Assembly (NCBI GenBank): GCA_019638845.1
Contig: JAHBSZ010000003.1
Coordinates: 1-64,000, forward strand
Reading direction: 5' to 3'
DNA: 64,000 bases
From: Salinibacterium sp.
GTDB lineage: Bacteria > Actinomycetota > Actinomycetes > Actinomycetales > Microbacteriaceae
The notes beneath the pieces are model-generated. The model was not told the origin of the DNA and searched no databases. It saw nothing but the letters and a program-made list of their open reading frames with translations. Below are positions 27,793 through 36,191 of the stretch, in pieces. Position 1 is the first letter of the stretch, and the number at the start of each line of letters is the position of its first letter. The translations under genes were made by a program, and so were the position numbers.

Positions 27793-29111
27793 GGGGCGTC
27801 TCCGGTCTTCGGGGGTGCCGGTGGGGGGACGGCTGGCGGTGCACCTCGGGTGGGCGGTGCAGGGGAGGGTGGGGTTTGGGTGGCGGCTCCCGCGTGCGCG
27901 TCGGTGGCTCCGGCGACTGTGGCTCCGGCGCGCGGTCCCGCTTCGGCCGCGCCTGTGACGATCTGGGCGCCGATCACGGCGGCTGCGGCAGGGCCGGCCG
28001 CTGCCGCAGCGCCACCGGCTGCGGCGCCTCCTCCGGCCCGTCCTGCTACTGCCGAGCCCCCGGTGGCAGCTCCCGCTCCTGCGGTGCCGGTGCTCGCGGT
28101 CGCGCCTCCCGGCGCTGAGCCGGACGGCGGGGCCGGGGTGCCGCCGAGCACGCTCTTCGCGATTCCAGAGGCAGAAGGACTGGTGGGCAGGGGAAGGGGC
28201 CGGTTCATGGCCTGCTTGGCTTCTTGTTCCGTGGAGATCGCGTGGTACATGTCGAACCCCACAAAGCTGATCAGTTTGTAGACGAGGTAGGGGGCGAAGG
28301 CGGCGACCAGTAGCAGCACGACTCCGGCGAGGGGGTCGGCTACGGATTGCAGGTCGAGGTCGATTGGGGCGTCCATCTGCACCACCGCGACAAGAAACAC
28401 GAGGACGACAACGAACTTGGAGACGATCAGGGCGAGTACGGAGGCGGCCCATTTCCCGACCCAGCCGCGGGTCGCATCCCAGGACGCCCCAGCCAGAGCC
28501 AGGGGTGCAAGGACGATCGCCACCAGCAGCAGTGCTTTGCGGATGAGTAGGGAGAACCACACGGTCGCGGTGCCGGCGATGGCCAGGAAACCGAGGAACA
28601 GGGTGACGATGACACCCACGCCGGGGGAGGCGATCGAGATGGTGGCAAGGCCCGCGAACAGGGCACCGATGCGCACACCCATCTCGGACATGGTCATTCC
28701 GGCGGCCTGGACGATGCCGACGGTGAGCTGGTCGGTGACTTCCAGCAGTGTTGTCGCCAGGCCGATGACGAGGAACGCGCCGAGGACACTTTTCGCGGAT
28801 CCGGTCGCAGCGCGGGCCAGGGCGCCGGGATCGCGACGGATCATGCCGGTGATGAGCTGGGCGAGGAAGAAGATCACGGTCACGATCACCGCGATCCCGA
28901 ACACGAGGCTGTAGACGGACTGGTAGGCGGGGTTGCCAAGGTCTACGAGGGTGGTCTGGTCGATCAGGGTCCACACGGTCTGGAACAGCCAGCCAGCGGT
29001 CGCGCCGACGGCGTTTGCGAGCCACTCGAATGGGGCGGTGACCAGTGTGGCGGCGCCCTCGCCGGCCGCTGCGCACACGTCGGAGATGACGGGGACATCG
29101 CACACGCTCAC
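27789..29111 (-). CDS. TrbL/VirB6-like polytopic conjugation protein
   Basis: A 440-aa integral membrane protein with about six TM segments between residues 60 and 290 (for example SLVFGIAVIVTVIFFLAQLI, VIVTLFLGFLAIAGTATVWF and VLALIVSKFVVVLVFLVAVV). This is the arrangement of TrbL/VirB6 channel components. Residues from about 320 to the end are an Ala/Gly/Pro-rich flexible tail. It starts at GTG 29111. The gene is coupled by overlap to the SCO6880-type gene. Its place among VirB4, VirD4 and small VirB2-like genes supports the role. Confidence 0.85.
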   Translation of the reverse strand: MSVCDVPVISDVCAAAGEGAATLVTAPFEWLANAVGATAGWLFQTVWTLIDQTTLVDLGNPAYQSVYSLVFGIAVIVTVIFFLAQLITGMIRRDPGALARAATGSAKSVLGAFLVIGLATTLLEVTDQLTVGIVQAAGMTMSEMGVRIGALFAGLATISIASPGVGVIVTLFLGFLAIAGTATVWFSLLIRKALLLVAIVLAPLALAGASWDATRGWVGKWAASVLALIVSKFVVVLVFLVAVVQMDAPIDLDLQSVADPLAGVVLLLVAAFAPYLVYKLISFVGFDMYHAISTEQEAKQAMNRPLPLPTSPSASGIAKSVLGGTPAPPSGSAPGGATASTGTAGAGAATGGSAVAGRAGGGAAAGGAAAAAGPAAAAVIGAQIVTGAAEAGPRAGATVAGATDAHAGAATQTPPSPAPPTRGAPPAVPPPAPPKTGDAP

Positions 29112-29132
29112 AGCTTCGCCTTTACTTCCGGT

Positions 29133-29450
29133 TCAGACGGTCTGGCCGACGCCCCAGGCGAAGTTCACCAGGGCGACGGCGCTGCCGCAGACGACGGCCG
29201 CGAGGCAGGAAACGAGAACACCGGTCTTCCCCCTTGAGGCCAGGTGCGGGTTGGAGCTGGAGGCACCGAAGCCCCAGATGATCGCGCTGATGATGAGGGC
29301 CAGCACGGCGAGGATGAGGCCGACCGTCATCACTGCGCCGACGATGGTTCGCAACTGCTCGATGCCCGGCAGCCCATTGTCGTTCGGGGGGATGTCGATG
29401 TTGGGCAGCACCCGCGTGAGCGCAAGAAGGGGGAAGGTCGGGTCGTGCAC
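29133..29450 (-). CDS. Small two-TM conjugation protein (DUF6112-like, VirB2/TrbC position)
   Basis: A 105-aa protein with two hydrophobic helices (about 35-60, IVGAVMTVGLILAVLALIIS, and 75-100, GVLVSCLAAVVCGSAVALVN). Layout and length resemble VirB2/TrbC pilin-like subunits, and I associate it with DUF6112. A related gene follows at 29532. It starts at GTG 29450. Confidence 0.75.
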   Translation of the reverse strand: MHDPTFPLLALTRVLPNIDIPPNDNGLPGIEQLRTIVGAVMTVGLILAVLALIISAIIWGFGASSSNPHLASRGKTGVLVSCLAAVVCGSAVALVNFAWGVGQTV

Positions 29451-29531
29451 GGCAGCTCCAAGGTGTTCGGGCGAAACCGGTCGGCTTCACAAGAGCAGGT
29501 GCGCGGGCCCCGCCACCGCCCCGAGTGGGAC

Positions 29532-29804
29532 TCAGAGAGTGGAGCCGAGGTCGATGAGCCAGTTCACCCAGGCGACCCCGGCACCGGCCAGGCAGGATGC
29601 GCCGACGGCCACGACCAGCCCGGTGCGCGCCTTGACCGCGGCGGGGATGTTGCCGGTCGAGGAGGCGACCGCCCAGATGATCGCGCAGAGCAGCAGCATC
29701 AGCACCGCCACGATCAGCACGAAGCTCAACAGCGCCCCGGCGATCTGCACCAGCGCGTCCGAGCCGGACAAGGCCCCAACGTCAGGGAACACGTCGCCTG
29801 GCAT
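29532..29804 (-). CDS. Second small two-TM conjugation protein
   Basis: A 90-aa paralogue of the 29133 protein. It has the same two-TM layout, with the matching IIWxVASS../IIWGFGASSS segment and a C-terminal WVNWLIDLG against VNFAWGVG. It could be a pilin-like subunit. The ATG shares one base with the stop of the M23 peptidase gene (TGATG). The tandem pair suggests two pilin isoforms or a heteromeric inner-membrane channel. Confidence 0.75.
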   Translation of the reverse strand: MPGDVFPDVGALSGSDALVQIAGALLSFVLIVAVLMLLLCAIIWAVASSTGNIPAAVKARTGLVVAVGASCLAGAGVAWVNWLIDLGSTL

Positions 29805-30490
29805 CACGGCGTCGCCGTCCCGCTCGGTGACGGTGTGGGTGTGGGTGATGGGGTGGGGCTCTTGCAGGCGGGCTGTCCGCCGCCGACAGCGGCGTCGATG
29901 CCTTCGGCGTGGTGCTCGGTGAGCCAGGTCAGGGAGTTGATGGTGTCGTGGCCCCAGCCGCCGGGGCGGATTTCGAAGTGCAGGTGCGGGCCGGTGCTGT
30001 GACCGGAGGAGCCGACATCGCCGATCCAGTCCCCGGCCCGGACGATCTGCCCGGGGCTGACGTGGATGCCGGTGTCCCACATATGCAAATACACCGATGC
30101 GACCCGCTGGCCGTCGACGGTGTGTTCGAGGACGATGATGTTCCCCCAACTGCTGTCGTATCCGGCCAGCACGACCAGTCCATCGGCGGTGGCGAGGATC
30201 GGGGTGCCATCCGCGGCCGGGAAGTCGGTGCCCTGGTGGAATGCCCTCTCCCCGGTGAACGGGTCGGTGCGCCACCCGTAGGAGTCGGAGATCGAGTAGG
30301 AACCGGCCGGCAGGGGCATCACGACGCGGGTGGTCTCGGGCACGACCGGAGTGCCGTCGGTGACACCCGCAGGGGCGTGGGCGGGCGCGCAGGCGGCGAG
30401 GGCAGGGCCGGCCAGTAGCGGCACGGCGACCAAACCCATCGGGACGACCAGTGTGAGCAGGACCGCCAAGGTCACCGTGAGCCGCTTCAT
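29804..30490 (-). CDS. Secreted M23 peptidoglycan endopeptidase of the ICE
   Basis: A 228-aa exported peptidase. The N-terminal signal segment (about 1-33) ends in LAAC, so Cys34 could be lipidated, although signal peptidase I cleavage is also possible. The M23 (LytM) domain has zinc ligands His85 and Asp89 (HQGTDF) and His169-x-His171 (GPHLHFE). It probably opens peptidoglycan locally for the conjugation channel. The C-terminal 25 residues are a PT/PS repeat. It overlaps the upstream single-pass protein gene as ATGA. Confidence 0.88.
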   Translation of the reverse strand: MKRLTVTLAVLLTLVVPMGLVAVPLLAGPALAACAPAHAPAGVTDGTPVVPETTRVVMPLPAGSYSISDSYGWRTDPFTGERAFHQGTDFPAADGTPILATADGLVVLAGYDSSWGNIIVLEHTVDGQRVASVYLHMWDTGIHVSPGQIVRAGDWIGDVGSSGHSTGPHLHFEIRPGGWGHDTINSLTWLTEHHAEGIDAAVGGGQPACKSPTPSPTPTPSPSGTATP

Positions 30491-31170
30491 CGCAGCGGCT
30501 CACCCAGGATTGACAGGCGCAGCAGCCGGCAGGAGTCCTCGGTGCTCGAGTTCGGGGTGCTCGGGCGGTCGGTGGCTGGAGGGCAGGAGAGGAACATCGT
30601 GAACGCGACCGGGAACTGTTTGCGGGTGGTTTGCCCGAACCACTCGCCCGCTCGCACCCGGGTGCCCTCAACGGTCACTGCGGTCGTTCCGGCGGGTAGG
30701 GGATTGGCCGGGTCGCCGACGATGCCAGACCAAGACTCCGGGATGGTGGCCGTGTCGATGACCAGCCGCTGGGTGGTCGCGTACTCTGCCAGTTGCTCCC
30801 ACTGGGCGGCGGTCGGCAGGTAGCCTGCGGCGTCCGCGTAGAGGCCGGGCACGTCCTCGCCGGACGGGTCGCCCACGGCCACCAGGGCATCGAGGATCGC
30901 GGCCGTACCGCCTGGGGTGGTGGTGTCCCAGTCGAAGAGGACGGCGGCCACGCGCCGGCCGAACAACACCGCGTCCATCGACGGCCTCACGCTCGCTGTA
31001 CCCGGTGGTGTACGGGCGGCCGGTGCCCGGGTGGCGGGGCTTGTCGGTGCGGGGGTGTGGCCGCCGCCGAGCAGCAGGCCGATGACGCCGATCGCCATGA
31101 GGGCCAAGAGTACGGCGGTGACGGCGAGAACGATGACGAGGGTGCGTCGGGTGGAGAACAGGGTCCGCAT
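30487..31170 (-). CDS. Single-pass conjugation protein (VirB8-like position)
   Basis: A 227-aa protein with a short basic N-terminus, one TM helix (about 10-35, LVIVLAVTAVLLALMAIGVIGLL), a Pro/Thr/Ala-rich linker and an extracytoplasmic domain of about 170 aa. That layout fits VirB8/TcpC-like proteins of Gram-positive transfer systems, but no diagnostic motif is visible. The ATG at 31170 is chosen because it directly precedes the TM segment. It is coupled to the M23 peptidase gene. Confidence 0.78.
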   Translation of the reverse strand: MRTLFSTRRTLVIVLAVTAVLLALMAIGVIGLLLGGGHTPAPTSPATRAPAARTPPGTASVRPSMDAVLFGRRVAAVLFDWDTTTPGGTAAILDALVAVGDPSGEDVPGLYADAAGYLPTAAQWEQLAEYATTQRLVIDTATIPESWSGIVGDPANPLPAGTTAVTVEGTRVRAGEWFGQTTRKQFPVAFTMFLSCPPATDRPSTPNSSTEDSCRLLRLSILGEPLR

Positions 31171-31193
31171 GATCCAGAGGTGCGCGGGGCTGT

Positions 31194-32150
31194 TCAGGCG
31201 GTGTCGCGGCGGTGTTTGCGCACCACTTCGAGGAACTCGGCTGAGCGTTGCTGCCAGTCCGCGACCTGCTCCCACTGTGCTCCGGTCAGCGCCCGCGCGA
31301 TCTCCTGCGGGTCGTAGTGAAGCCACCAGTAGTCCGTCTCGGACAGCATCACCAGCAGGACCCGGGCGCTGAACTGGCGCGGCTCGGCGGGGGCTTGGCG
31401 GGCCGGGGTTCCAGTGCCGGGGGTGCCGGGGCGTGCTCGGGCTGCTTTCGCGCGGGCGAGGGCCCGCCGGGCTCCCTCGGCGGCGGCATCCTGCCCGCTG
31501 ACTGCGCTGAGTTCTTGGGCTTGGCGCACGGCGCGATAGTGCGGGTCGATGACACCGGTTTGCTCCACCAACGCCAACCGCCGGTTTGCAATCTCGCGCA
31601 GGCTCGGCTCGGCCTCCGTGTCATCGATGATGTCGACGATTTTCCCGACGTGTTCAAGGCTCGTGTAGGAGTACCCTCCGATGTCTGCGGCGGCGCGTTC
31701 CCGGGTTGGCCCTGCAGGGGTGGGAAATTTTCCCACCCCTGCACTTTCGCGGGTTTCGCCGTTGCGCGGGAACCGGGTGGCTTCAACGGCGCGGGTGGCG
31801 TCCTCGGCGTAGATGCGCTTGAGCTCCCGGTACAGCCGGGCCGCCTCGGTCGGGGTCAGCGGCTTTCGGACGGTGTTCTCGTGCTGCTCGACCAGCAGCC
31901 GTTGCAGTTCGGTGGTAATCCCGGTGCGAACCCACACGTTCACCGTCGCCTTGCCAAGCCGTTTCATCGCGGCGAGTCGCCTCGCACCGCACAGCAGCAG
32001 CCCGTCGGGGGTGATCGTGATCGGCTGCAGCAGCCCCAGCTCCCCGATCGAGTCGACCAGCTCGTCGAGGTCGCCCATGTCCTCCCGGAACCTCGGGCCG
32101 ACACGGATGCTGTCGACGGCCCGGGCCAGCTCGATGTGTCCTTCGCTCAC
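31194..32150 (-). CDS. ParB/Spo0J-like partition or regulatory protein
   Basis: A 318-aa protein with a ParB N-terminal nuclease-like fold. The ELGLLQPITITPDG and LLCGARRLAAMKRLG boxes are visible, followed by a helical HTH region (VEQHENTVRKPLTPTEAARL). The C-terminal part from about 215 is Ala/Arg/Pro-rich. The GTG at 32150 overlaps the upstream gene as GTGA and is preferred over GTG 32159. ParB proteins on ICEs may stabilise the excised circle or regulate transfer. A second, different ParB-like gene lies at 37372. Confidence 0.85.
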   Translation of the reverse strand: MSEGHIELARAVDSIRVGPRFREDMGDLDELVDSIGELGLLQPITITPDGLLLCGARRLAAMKRLGKATVNVWVRTGITTELQRLLVEQHENTVRKPLTPTEAARLYRELKRIYAEDATRAVEATRFPRNGETRESAGVGKFPTPAGPTRERAAADIGGYSYTSLEHVGKIVDIIDDTEAEPSLREIANRRLALVEQTGVIDPHYRAVRQAQELSAVSGQDAAAEGARRALARAKAARARPGTPGTGTPARQAPAEPRQFSARVLLVMLSETDYWWLHYDPQEIARALTGAQWEQVADWQQRSAEFLEVVRKHRRDTA

Positions 32151-32947
32151 CGACCCCACCTCGCAGGTGCGGCCTCGTTCAATGCGAGAAGAAGGTCATC
32201 GTCGGCCGGCACCTCGGGCAGGTCGTTGCTGCCGGAGTCCAGCAGCCTCGCGATCAGACCCCTCCGGTAGGGGCGGTCGGGCTGGGAGGGTTGGCCCAGC
32301 AGGGCGCGCAGCAGGGTCAGCCAGCTCGCCCGCGGCAGCTCGTACTGGGCCAGCAGGGTGATGTCGCGCCGGAGGGCGTCGTAGGCGCTCTCGCGCCGGT
32401 CGGCCTGCGCGAGGCGGTCGAGGATGTAGTCCACGCAGGCGCGGGCGACTTCCACCGGCCAGCCCAGGCCGACGAGGAACCCGGTGAGCCGTTGAGATAG
32501 CCAGCCGATGTCGTCGTCACCGTCGTCGGGCTCGGGGGCGGCCAGGTCGTACAGGAACTCCTCATACTCGCCAGCTCGAACCGGCCTCTCGTGCACGATC
32601 AGGGAGGGGTGGCGTGCCCGGGCGGGGGAGATCATCAGCCACTCCGCGTGCGCTTCGGACTTCATGGCCTTGACGACCGCGTCGGTGACCAGCGCCCACG
32701 GGTCCCGGGCGTCGCGGGCGCTGCGCCCGCGCATCGCCTCGAACGCCGCCGACACAGCCTCGTCGGGGTCGCGCTCCCACTTGCGGGCCAGGCGTGCGTA
32801 CTTGCTACGGGCGAAGCCCAGCAGACCCGGAACATCCGGGTCGGTGCGCCAGGAGTCTTCCTCGTGCAGCCGGGTCAACAGGGCGCGCAGGCCCTCCGCG
32901 CGGGTGAATCCCGGCGCGGGCCCTCCGACTTCCAGCGGCTCGGACAT
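32147..32947 (-). CDS. Hypothetical ICE protein with sigma-like N-terminal region
   Basis: A 266-aa cytoplasmic protein. The segment at about 45-105 (KYARLARKWERDPDEAVSAA, then DPWALVTDAVVKAM) vaguely recalls sigma-70 region 2. The rest does not match a sigma factor and no -35 recognition HTH is obvious. An acidic DDGDDD stretch lies in the middle. The ATG at 32947 is chosen; the frame continues 7 codons upstream to another ATG. Coupled to parB. No function is assigned. Confidence 0.72.
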   Translation of the reverse strand: MSEPLEVGGPAPGFTRAEGLRALLTRLHEEDSWRTDPDVPGLLGFARSKYARLARKWERDPDEAVSAAFEAMRGRSARDARDPWALVTDAVVKAMKSEAHAEWLMISPARARHPSLIVHERPVRAGEYEEFLYDLAAPEPDDGDDDIGWLSQRLTGFLVGLGWPVEVARACVDYILDRLAQADRRESAYDALRRDITLLAQYELPRASWLTLLRALLGQPSQPDRPYRRGLIARLLDSGSNDLPEVPADDDLLLALNEAAPARWGR

Positions 32948-33076
32948 GATTGCAGGCACCCTCTCCATGAAGGAGAGGTGCCGGGCCGCCCCGCCGTCAC
33001 TCGCGGGTGTGGGTCATCGGGTCGCTCGCGAACGAGTGGATTCCCGGGACGCCTTGGCGGCACCGGCGTGCCGGTC

Positions 33077-33415
33077 TTAGAGCCTCACGGAGTGGTCGGG
33101 GCGTTGATGCGAGCGCCGCCCGAAGGAGGACACGTCCGCGAGCCGCCGCCCAGCCTTCCGGAGGCCCGCCTCGATCGCGGCGCGGGTCTGCATGCTGCGG
33201 TCCGCTCCAGCGCGCAGTACCCGGGTGCCGGCCCGGTGCCCGAGTTCGCTGGCGGGCACCCACTCGATCCCGTACCGGGTGCTGCGGGTGCGGGCGGTCG
33301 GCTGGTTCTGGGCGAGGGACTTGTCGCGCCGCAGCGACGGGTCCTTGTGAAGCGCGAGCTGGCTGGCTGTGTGCCCGGCCTGCTCGTGCGCGGGGTCGAT
33401 GCCACTGCTGTTCAT
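33077..33415 (-). CDS. Small basic ICE protein, unknown function
   Basis: A 112-aa hydrophilic protein rich in Arg, His and Ser. Its His-Arg-rich C-terminal third (KAGRRLADVSSFGRRSHQR) suggests nucleic-acid binding. AAGGAG lies eight bases upstream of the ATG at 33415, which supports a true start. About 130 bp separate it from the next gene downstream. Confidence 0.65.
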   Translation of the reverse strand: MNSSGIDPAHEQAGHTASQLALHKDPSLRRDKSLAQNQPTARTRSTRYGIEWVPASELGHRAGTRVLRAGADRSMQTRAAIEAGLRKAGRRLADVSSFGRRSHQRPDHSVRL

Positions 33416-33449
33416 GGTGATGCTCCTTCTTGTTGAGGTTGGATCCCGA

Positions 33450-34166
33450 TCAAGTGATGGGTGTCTTCCCGTCATCGGGTTCGATGCCCGCGCTCCGGCC
33501 GAGCGCAGATTGATCATCGGGGCTTGTGCGGTTCAGCCACCGCCCGATGGTCGAGGGATGCACGTCAAGCGCGCGGGCGATCCGCCGGTTCGACCAGCGC
33601 AGCTGATGCAACTGCGCCGCCTCGAGCTGCAACCGGGCGGTGTCACCTGCGAGCACCTCTTCGGCATCCGTTTCCGCGGTCGTCGGGTCGGTCAGGGATG
33701 TCGGGAAAGCCGCTGACGTTCCGGTGTGGCTGGTCAGGACGACCGTTAGGTGTGTGGTCGCCAGGAGCATCAGGGGCGGGACGGAGGAGATCACCGCGGC
33801 GATGGGCATCGGGAATCCGGTCGGCGCGGTCAGGATCGCATGCGTGGCGTTGGCCGCAACCGAGATGAGCGTTCCACCGAACAACAGCGCCCACGGATAC
33901 CAGGCCACCTTCCATCCATAGGGGTTCAGCGCGACCGCTGCGACCGTCGCCACGACGATCAGGCCATCCACGATCAACGGCCACACCCATGACTGCGTGG
34001 CGTTGATCCCGGCGAGCTCGGCCAGGTTGGTGAGAGTTGTGAACGACAACCAGAACGCGCCTCCCGCGATGACCAGCGTCCCGGCGACCGCCGTTCCGAC
34101 CACCCACCCGGACACCGGCCTCGCCGCAGCAATGGGAGGCAGCAGGGCGGCGGGGATCACGGTCAC
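33450..34166 (-). CDS. DUF2637 membrane protein with C-terminal HTH
   Basis: A 238-aa protein with four TM segments between about 20 and 150 (GTAVAGTLVIAGGAFWLSF, PLIVDGLIVVATVAAVAL, WALLFGGTLISVAANATHAI and IAAVISSVPPLMLLATTHLT), the DUF2637 pattern. Residues 190-215 form a Hin/resolvase-like HTH (RRIARALDVHPSTIGRWLNR). In Streptomyces plasmids such proteins (Spd-like) aid spread or transfer regulation. A membrane-tethered DNA-binding role is inferred. It starts at GTG 34166, overlapping ardC as GTGA. Confidence 0.82.
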   Translation of the reverse strand: MTVIPAALLPPIAAARPVSGWVVGTAVAGTLVIAGGAFWLSFTTLTNLAELAGINATQSWVWPLIVDGLIVVATVAAVALNPYGWKVAWYPWALLFGGTLISVAANATHAILTAPTGFPMPIAAVISSVPPLMLLATTHLTVVLTSHTGTSAAFPTSLTDPTTAETDAEEVLAGDTARLQLEAAQLHQLRWSNRRIARALDVHPSTIGRWLNRTSPDDQSALGRSAGIEPDDGKTPIT

Positions 34167-35215
34167 AGCGACACCGCCACACTCGTCCGGCCGGTCTCTC
34201 GTTCCGGTCGCGGTCGCACTGCGGCTCGGTCGCTCGCGCCCGTAGACGCATCGCGGGACAGGCCCGGGGGCTCCCCGTCCCCGATGGCTGGAGTCGGAAG
34301 CTGGGGGAGCAGGTCCAGCACGGTGCGCCGCACCTTTTCGCCGAGCGTCCGGACTAGATCGGCCGGCTCGACCCCGTCGACCCGGGACGCCCAGCTGGCA
34401 ACATAGGGGACCGAGTAGTCCTCGGTGGACAGCCCGTAGGTGGCACAGAGCATGAGGGCGACCGTCTCAGCCTCGACCTCGCCAATGCCCCGGTGCGGAG
34501 GACCGGCATCTTCCTGTGGGTCGTGCAGCAGGACATGGCCGAGCTCGTGCGCGAGCGTCTTGACCCGGGCGGCATCCTGCATATCGGCCCGCACCTGCAC
34601 CGTGCGGGCGGTGAAGTTGGTCACCCCGTTCGCCCCGCCGATCGCCGCCGCCGACTCCGCGTCGGTCAGCGTGTAGCCGGCGGCAGCCACCCGCCCGGCA
34701 AGTCCCGCCCACAGGCCGGCCGGCGCATGCCCGGACAGCAGCACCGGGGCGGGATGCACCGGGATCGGTGCCCCGTCGGTCTGGGAGACATCCCACACAT
34801 GAACGGCCTTGCCGCTCACCATCCCGCTGCGGACCACCTCGCCAGGTCGGGGCTGTTCCCCCCGCGCCAGCCGACGCGGCTGCCCGCCCGAGGGCAGCTG
34901 GGCAAACCGGGCGGTCACCGGGGCGAGGATGACGTGGCCGGACTGGCCCTTCAGCACGTTGCGGCCCAGCTGCTGCCACTGCTTGAAACCGGCCACGAAC
35001 GTCGGCTCCGGCTCCGGCACCCGGCCCTCAGCGAACGCGGCCTGATGTTGCACCCAGATCAGCAGGCTGTTCCCGAACGATCGGGAGCGGAACTTCGCGG
35101 CGAACACTGCCGCCCGCTGCCAATCCGCCCCCGTTGTCAACGCCGTGACCGCTTCACTCAGCCGCTCGTGCAGTTCCGAAAGCCGATCCTCGGGCGACCC
35201 ACGCCGCTGGGCCAT
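34163..35215 (-). CDS. ardC: ArdC-type antirestriction metalloprotease
   Basis: A 350-aa protein. The N-terminal ssDNA-binding ArdC domain is at about 1-140 (RSRSFGNSLLIWVQHQ and FKQWQQLGRNVLKGQSGH). The second domain has a zinc protease HELGH motif at 223-227 with a downstream Glu-rich helix (EVEAETVALMLCATYG). ArdC proteins protect incoming ssDNA from restriction in the recipient. The ATG at 35215 is preferred over an in-frame start at 35281, which would add 22 non-conserved residues. It is the first gene of the long minus-strand transfer operon, so the operon promoter should lie just upstream. Confidence 0.88.
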   Translation of the reverse strand: MAQRRGSPEDRLSELHERLSEAVTALTTGADWQRAAVFAAKFRSRSFGNSLLIWVQHQAAFAEGRVPEPEPTFVAGFKQWQQLGRNVLKGQSGHVILAPVTARFAQLPSGGQPRRLARGEQPRPGEVVRSGMVSGKAVHVWDVSQTDGAPIPVHPAPVLLSGHAPAGLWAGLAGRVAAAGYTLTDAESAAAIGGANGVTNFTARTVQVRADMQDAARVKTLAHELGHVLLHDPQEDAGPPHRGIGEVEAETVALMLCATYGLSTEDYSVPYVASWASRVDGVEPADLVRTLGEKVRRTVLDLLPQLPTPAIGDGEPPGLSRDASTGASDRAAVRPRPERETGRTSVAVSL

Positions 35216-35519
35216 GACTGACCTCCCGCCTCCCGCCGCCGCTTCTCGGCAGTCGAGGACAAGGTGCTTGCCGGTCGCCAAACCGGGCGCAGAGGAAATA
35301 GGGGATCAGGTTCGCCCGTCCTTCCTCCTACCATCACCCGCACCACCTGACCGTCTGGTATTGCGGTCGAGGATGGGGCGTCCGGATTTCGCAGTCCGAG
35401 AGAGTAAGTCGAACGTACTACTTTGTATGAGCTCAATTCACAGAACGGTGAGCGTGTCGCTACCACCCATCTGGGGGCCGCCCGTGACGCGGCTACCCGC
35501 CTGCGGGCGGTCCGCTTGA
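35216..35519. other. Intergenic region upstream of the transfer operon
   Basis: 304 bp without a credible gene. An AT-rich patch at about 35405-35450 (AACGTACTACTTTGTATGAGC, AATTCACAG) stands out in the GC-rich surroundings. It is the best candidate for the minus-strand promoter of the ardC-led operon, but I cannot assign clean -35/-10 boxes. Confidence 0.4.
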
Positions 35520-36191
35520 CTACTCGACGAGAGCAGGCTGCGGACCGGCAATAGAGTCGAGAACCAGGCTCTGCAAGGATTCGGCGCGTTCATCCGCGGC
35601 AGCGGCGGCGATGAAGACGCGCCAGAACCCTCGAAGCTCGTCGTACAGATCGGCCCGCGCCGAGAGGACGGCGGAGACCATCTGCACGCCGGTGAGGCAG
35701 GCCACCACCGTTCGGCCGAGCTGGACCGGATCGCTGCCAGGCCGCAGCTCGCCCTCGCGGTCGGCGCGCACGAACAGCCGGGTGACGTTGGCGATCCACT
35801 CCTGATAACCCGTCACGATCGGCTCGGCAAGCCAACCTTGCTCCAGTGACAGTCTCATTCCGGCCCGCACGACCGGATCGGTCAACGTCAGGTCCGCGAG
35901 CTGGCGGGAGCAGTCAATGAGCATGCCGAGCACGCCCTGGTCGGTTCGGGCGCTGTCCAGAACCCGAAAGGCCCTGGACGTCTGCTCCACAATGACCGCG
36001 AGGCCGAGGTCCTCCTTGGACGGGAAGTAGAAATAGAGGCTGCCGGGTGTGGCCCCGGATTCGCGGGCGATCTCAGCCAGGCTCGCCAAGCCGAAGCCCC
36101 GGCGGTCGAACACGCGCGCGGCCCCGTCGATGACGGCCTCTCGGCGGGCATGTCCTCGTGGCTGCTGCGGCTGTCGTCCAGTGATGTCCAC
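35520..36191 (-). CDS. TetR regulator resembling gamma-butyrolactone receptors (ScbR-like)
   Basis: A 223-aa regulator. The N-terminal TetR HTH is at about 20-65 (VIDGAARVFDRRGFGLASLA and ESGATPGSLYFYFPSKEDL). The ligand domain carries the ScbR/ArpA-like blocks VVRAGMRLSLEQG and GRTVVACLTGVQMVSAVLS. Gamma-butyrolactone receptors repress their targets until a diffusible lactone accumulates. Start at GTG 36191 is preferred. The alternative GTG 36227 would place a -10-like TATTAG (36218-36223, minus strand) inside the gene. It faces away from ssb across a long noncoding region and probably controls one or both ICE operons. Confidence 0.82.
   Translation of the reverse strand: MDITGRQPQQPRGHARREAVIDGAARVFDRRGFGLASLAEIARESGATPGSLYFYFPSKEDLGLAVIVEQTSRAFRVLDSARTDQGVLGMLIDCSRQLADLTLTDPVVRAGMRLSLEQGWLAEPIVTGYQEWIANVTRLFVRADREGELRPGSDPVQLGRTVVACLTGVQMVSAVLSARADLYDELRGFWRVFIAAAAADERAESLQSLVLDSIAGPQPALVE

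Noticed and set aside
26329-29103. A single 924-codon open frame spanning the SCO6880-type gene and far upstream
   Set aside because: Beyond 27792 it is the shadow of the TrbL-like gene in another frame: Arg/Pro-rich, no family resemblance, while the overlapping frame has clear TM helices.
29244-30002. Long plus-strand frames opposite the conjugation genes
   Set aside because: Low-complexity Gly/Asp/Arg-rich translations, mirror images of well-supported minus-strand genes with TM segments and M23 motifs.
35158-35466. 102-codon minus-strand frame upstream of ardC
   Set aside because: Overlaps the ardC start, has no similarity or ribosome-binding site and contains the AT-rich likely promoter.
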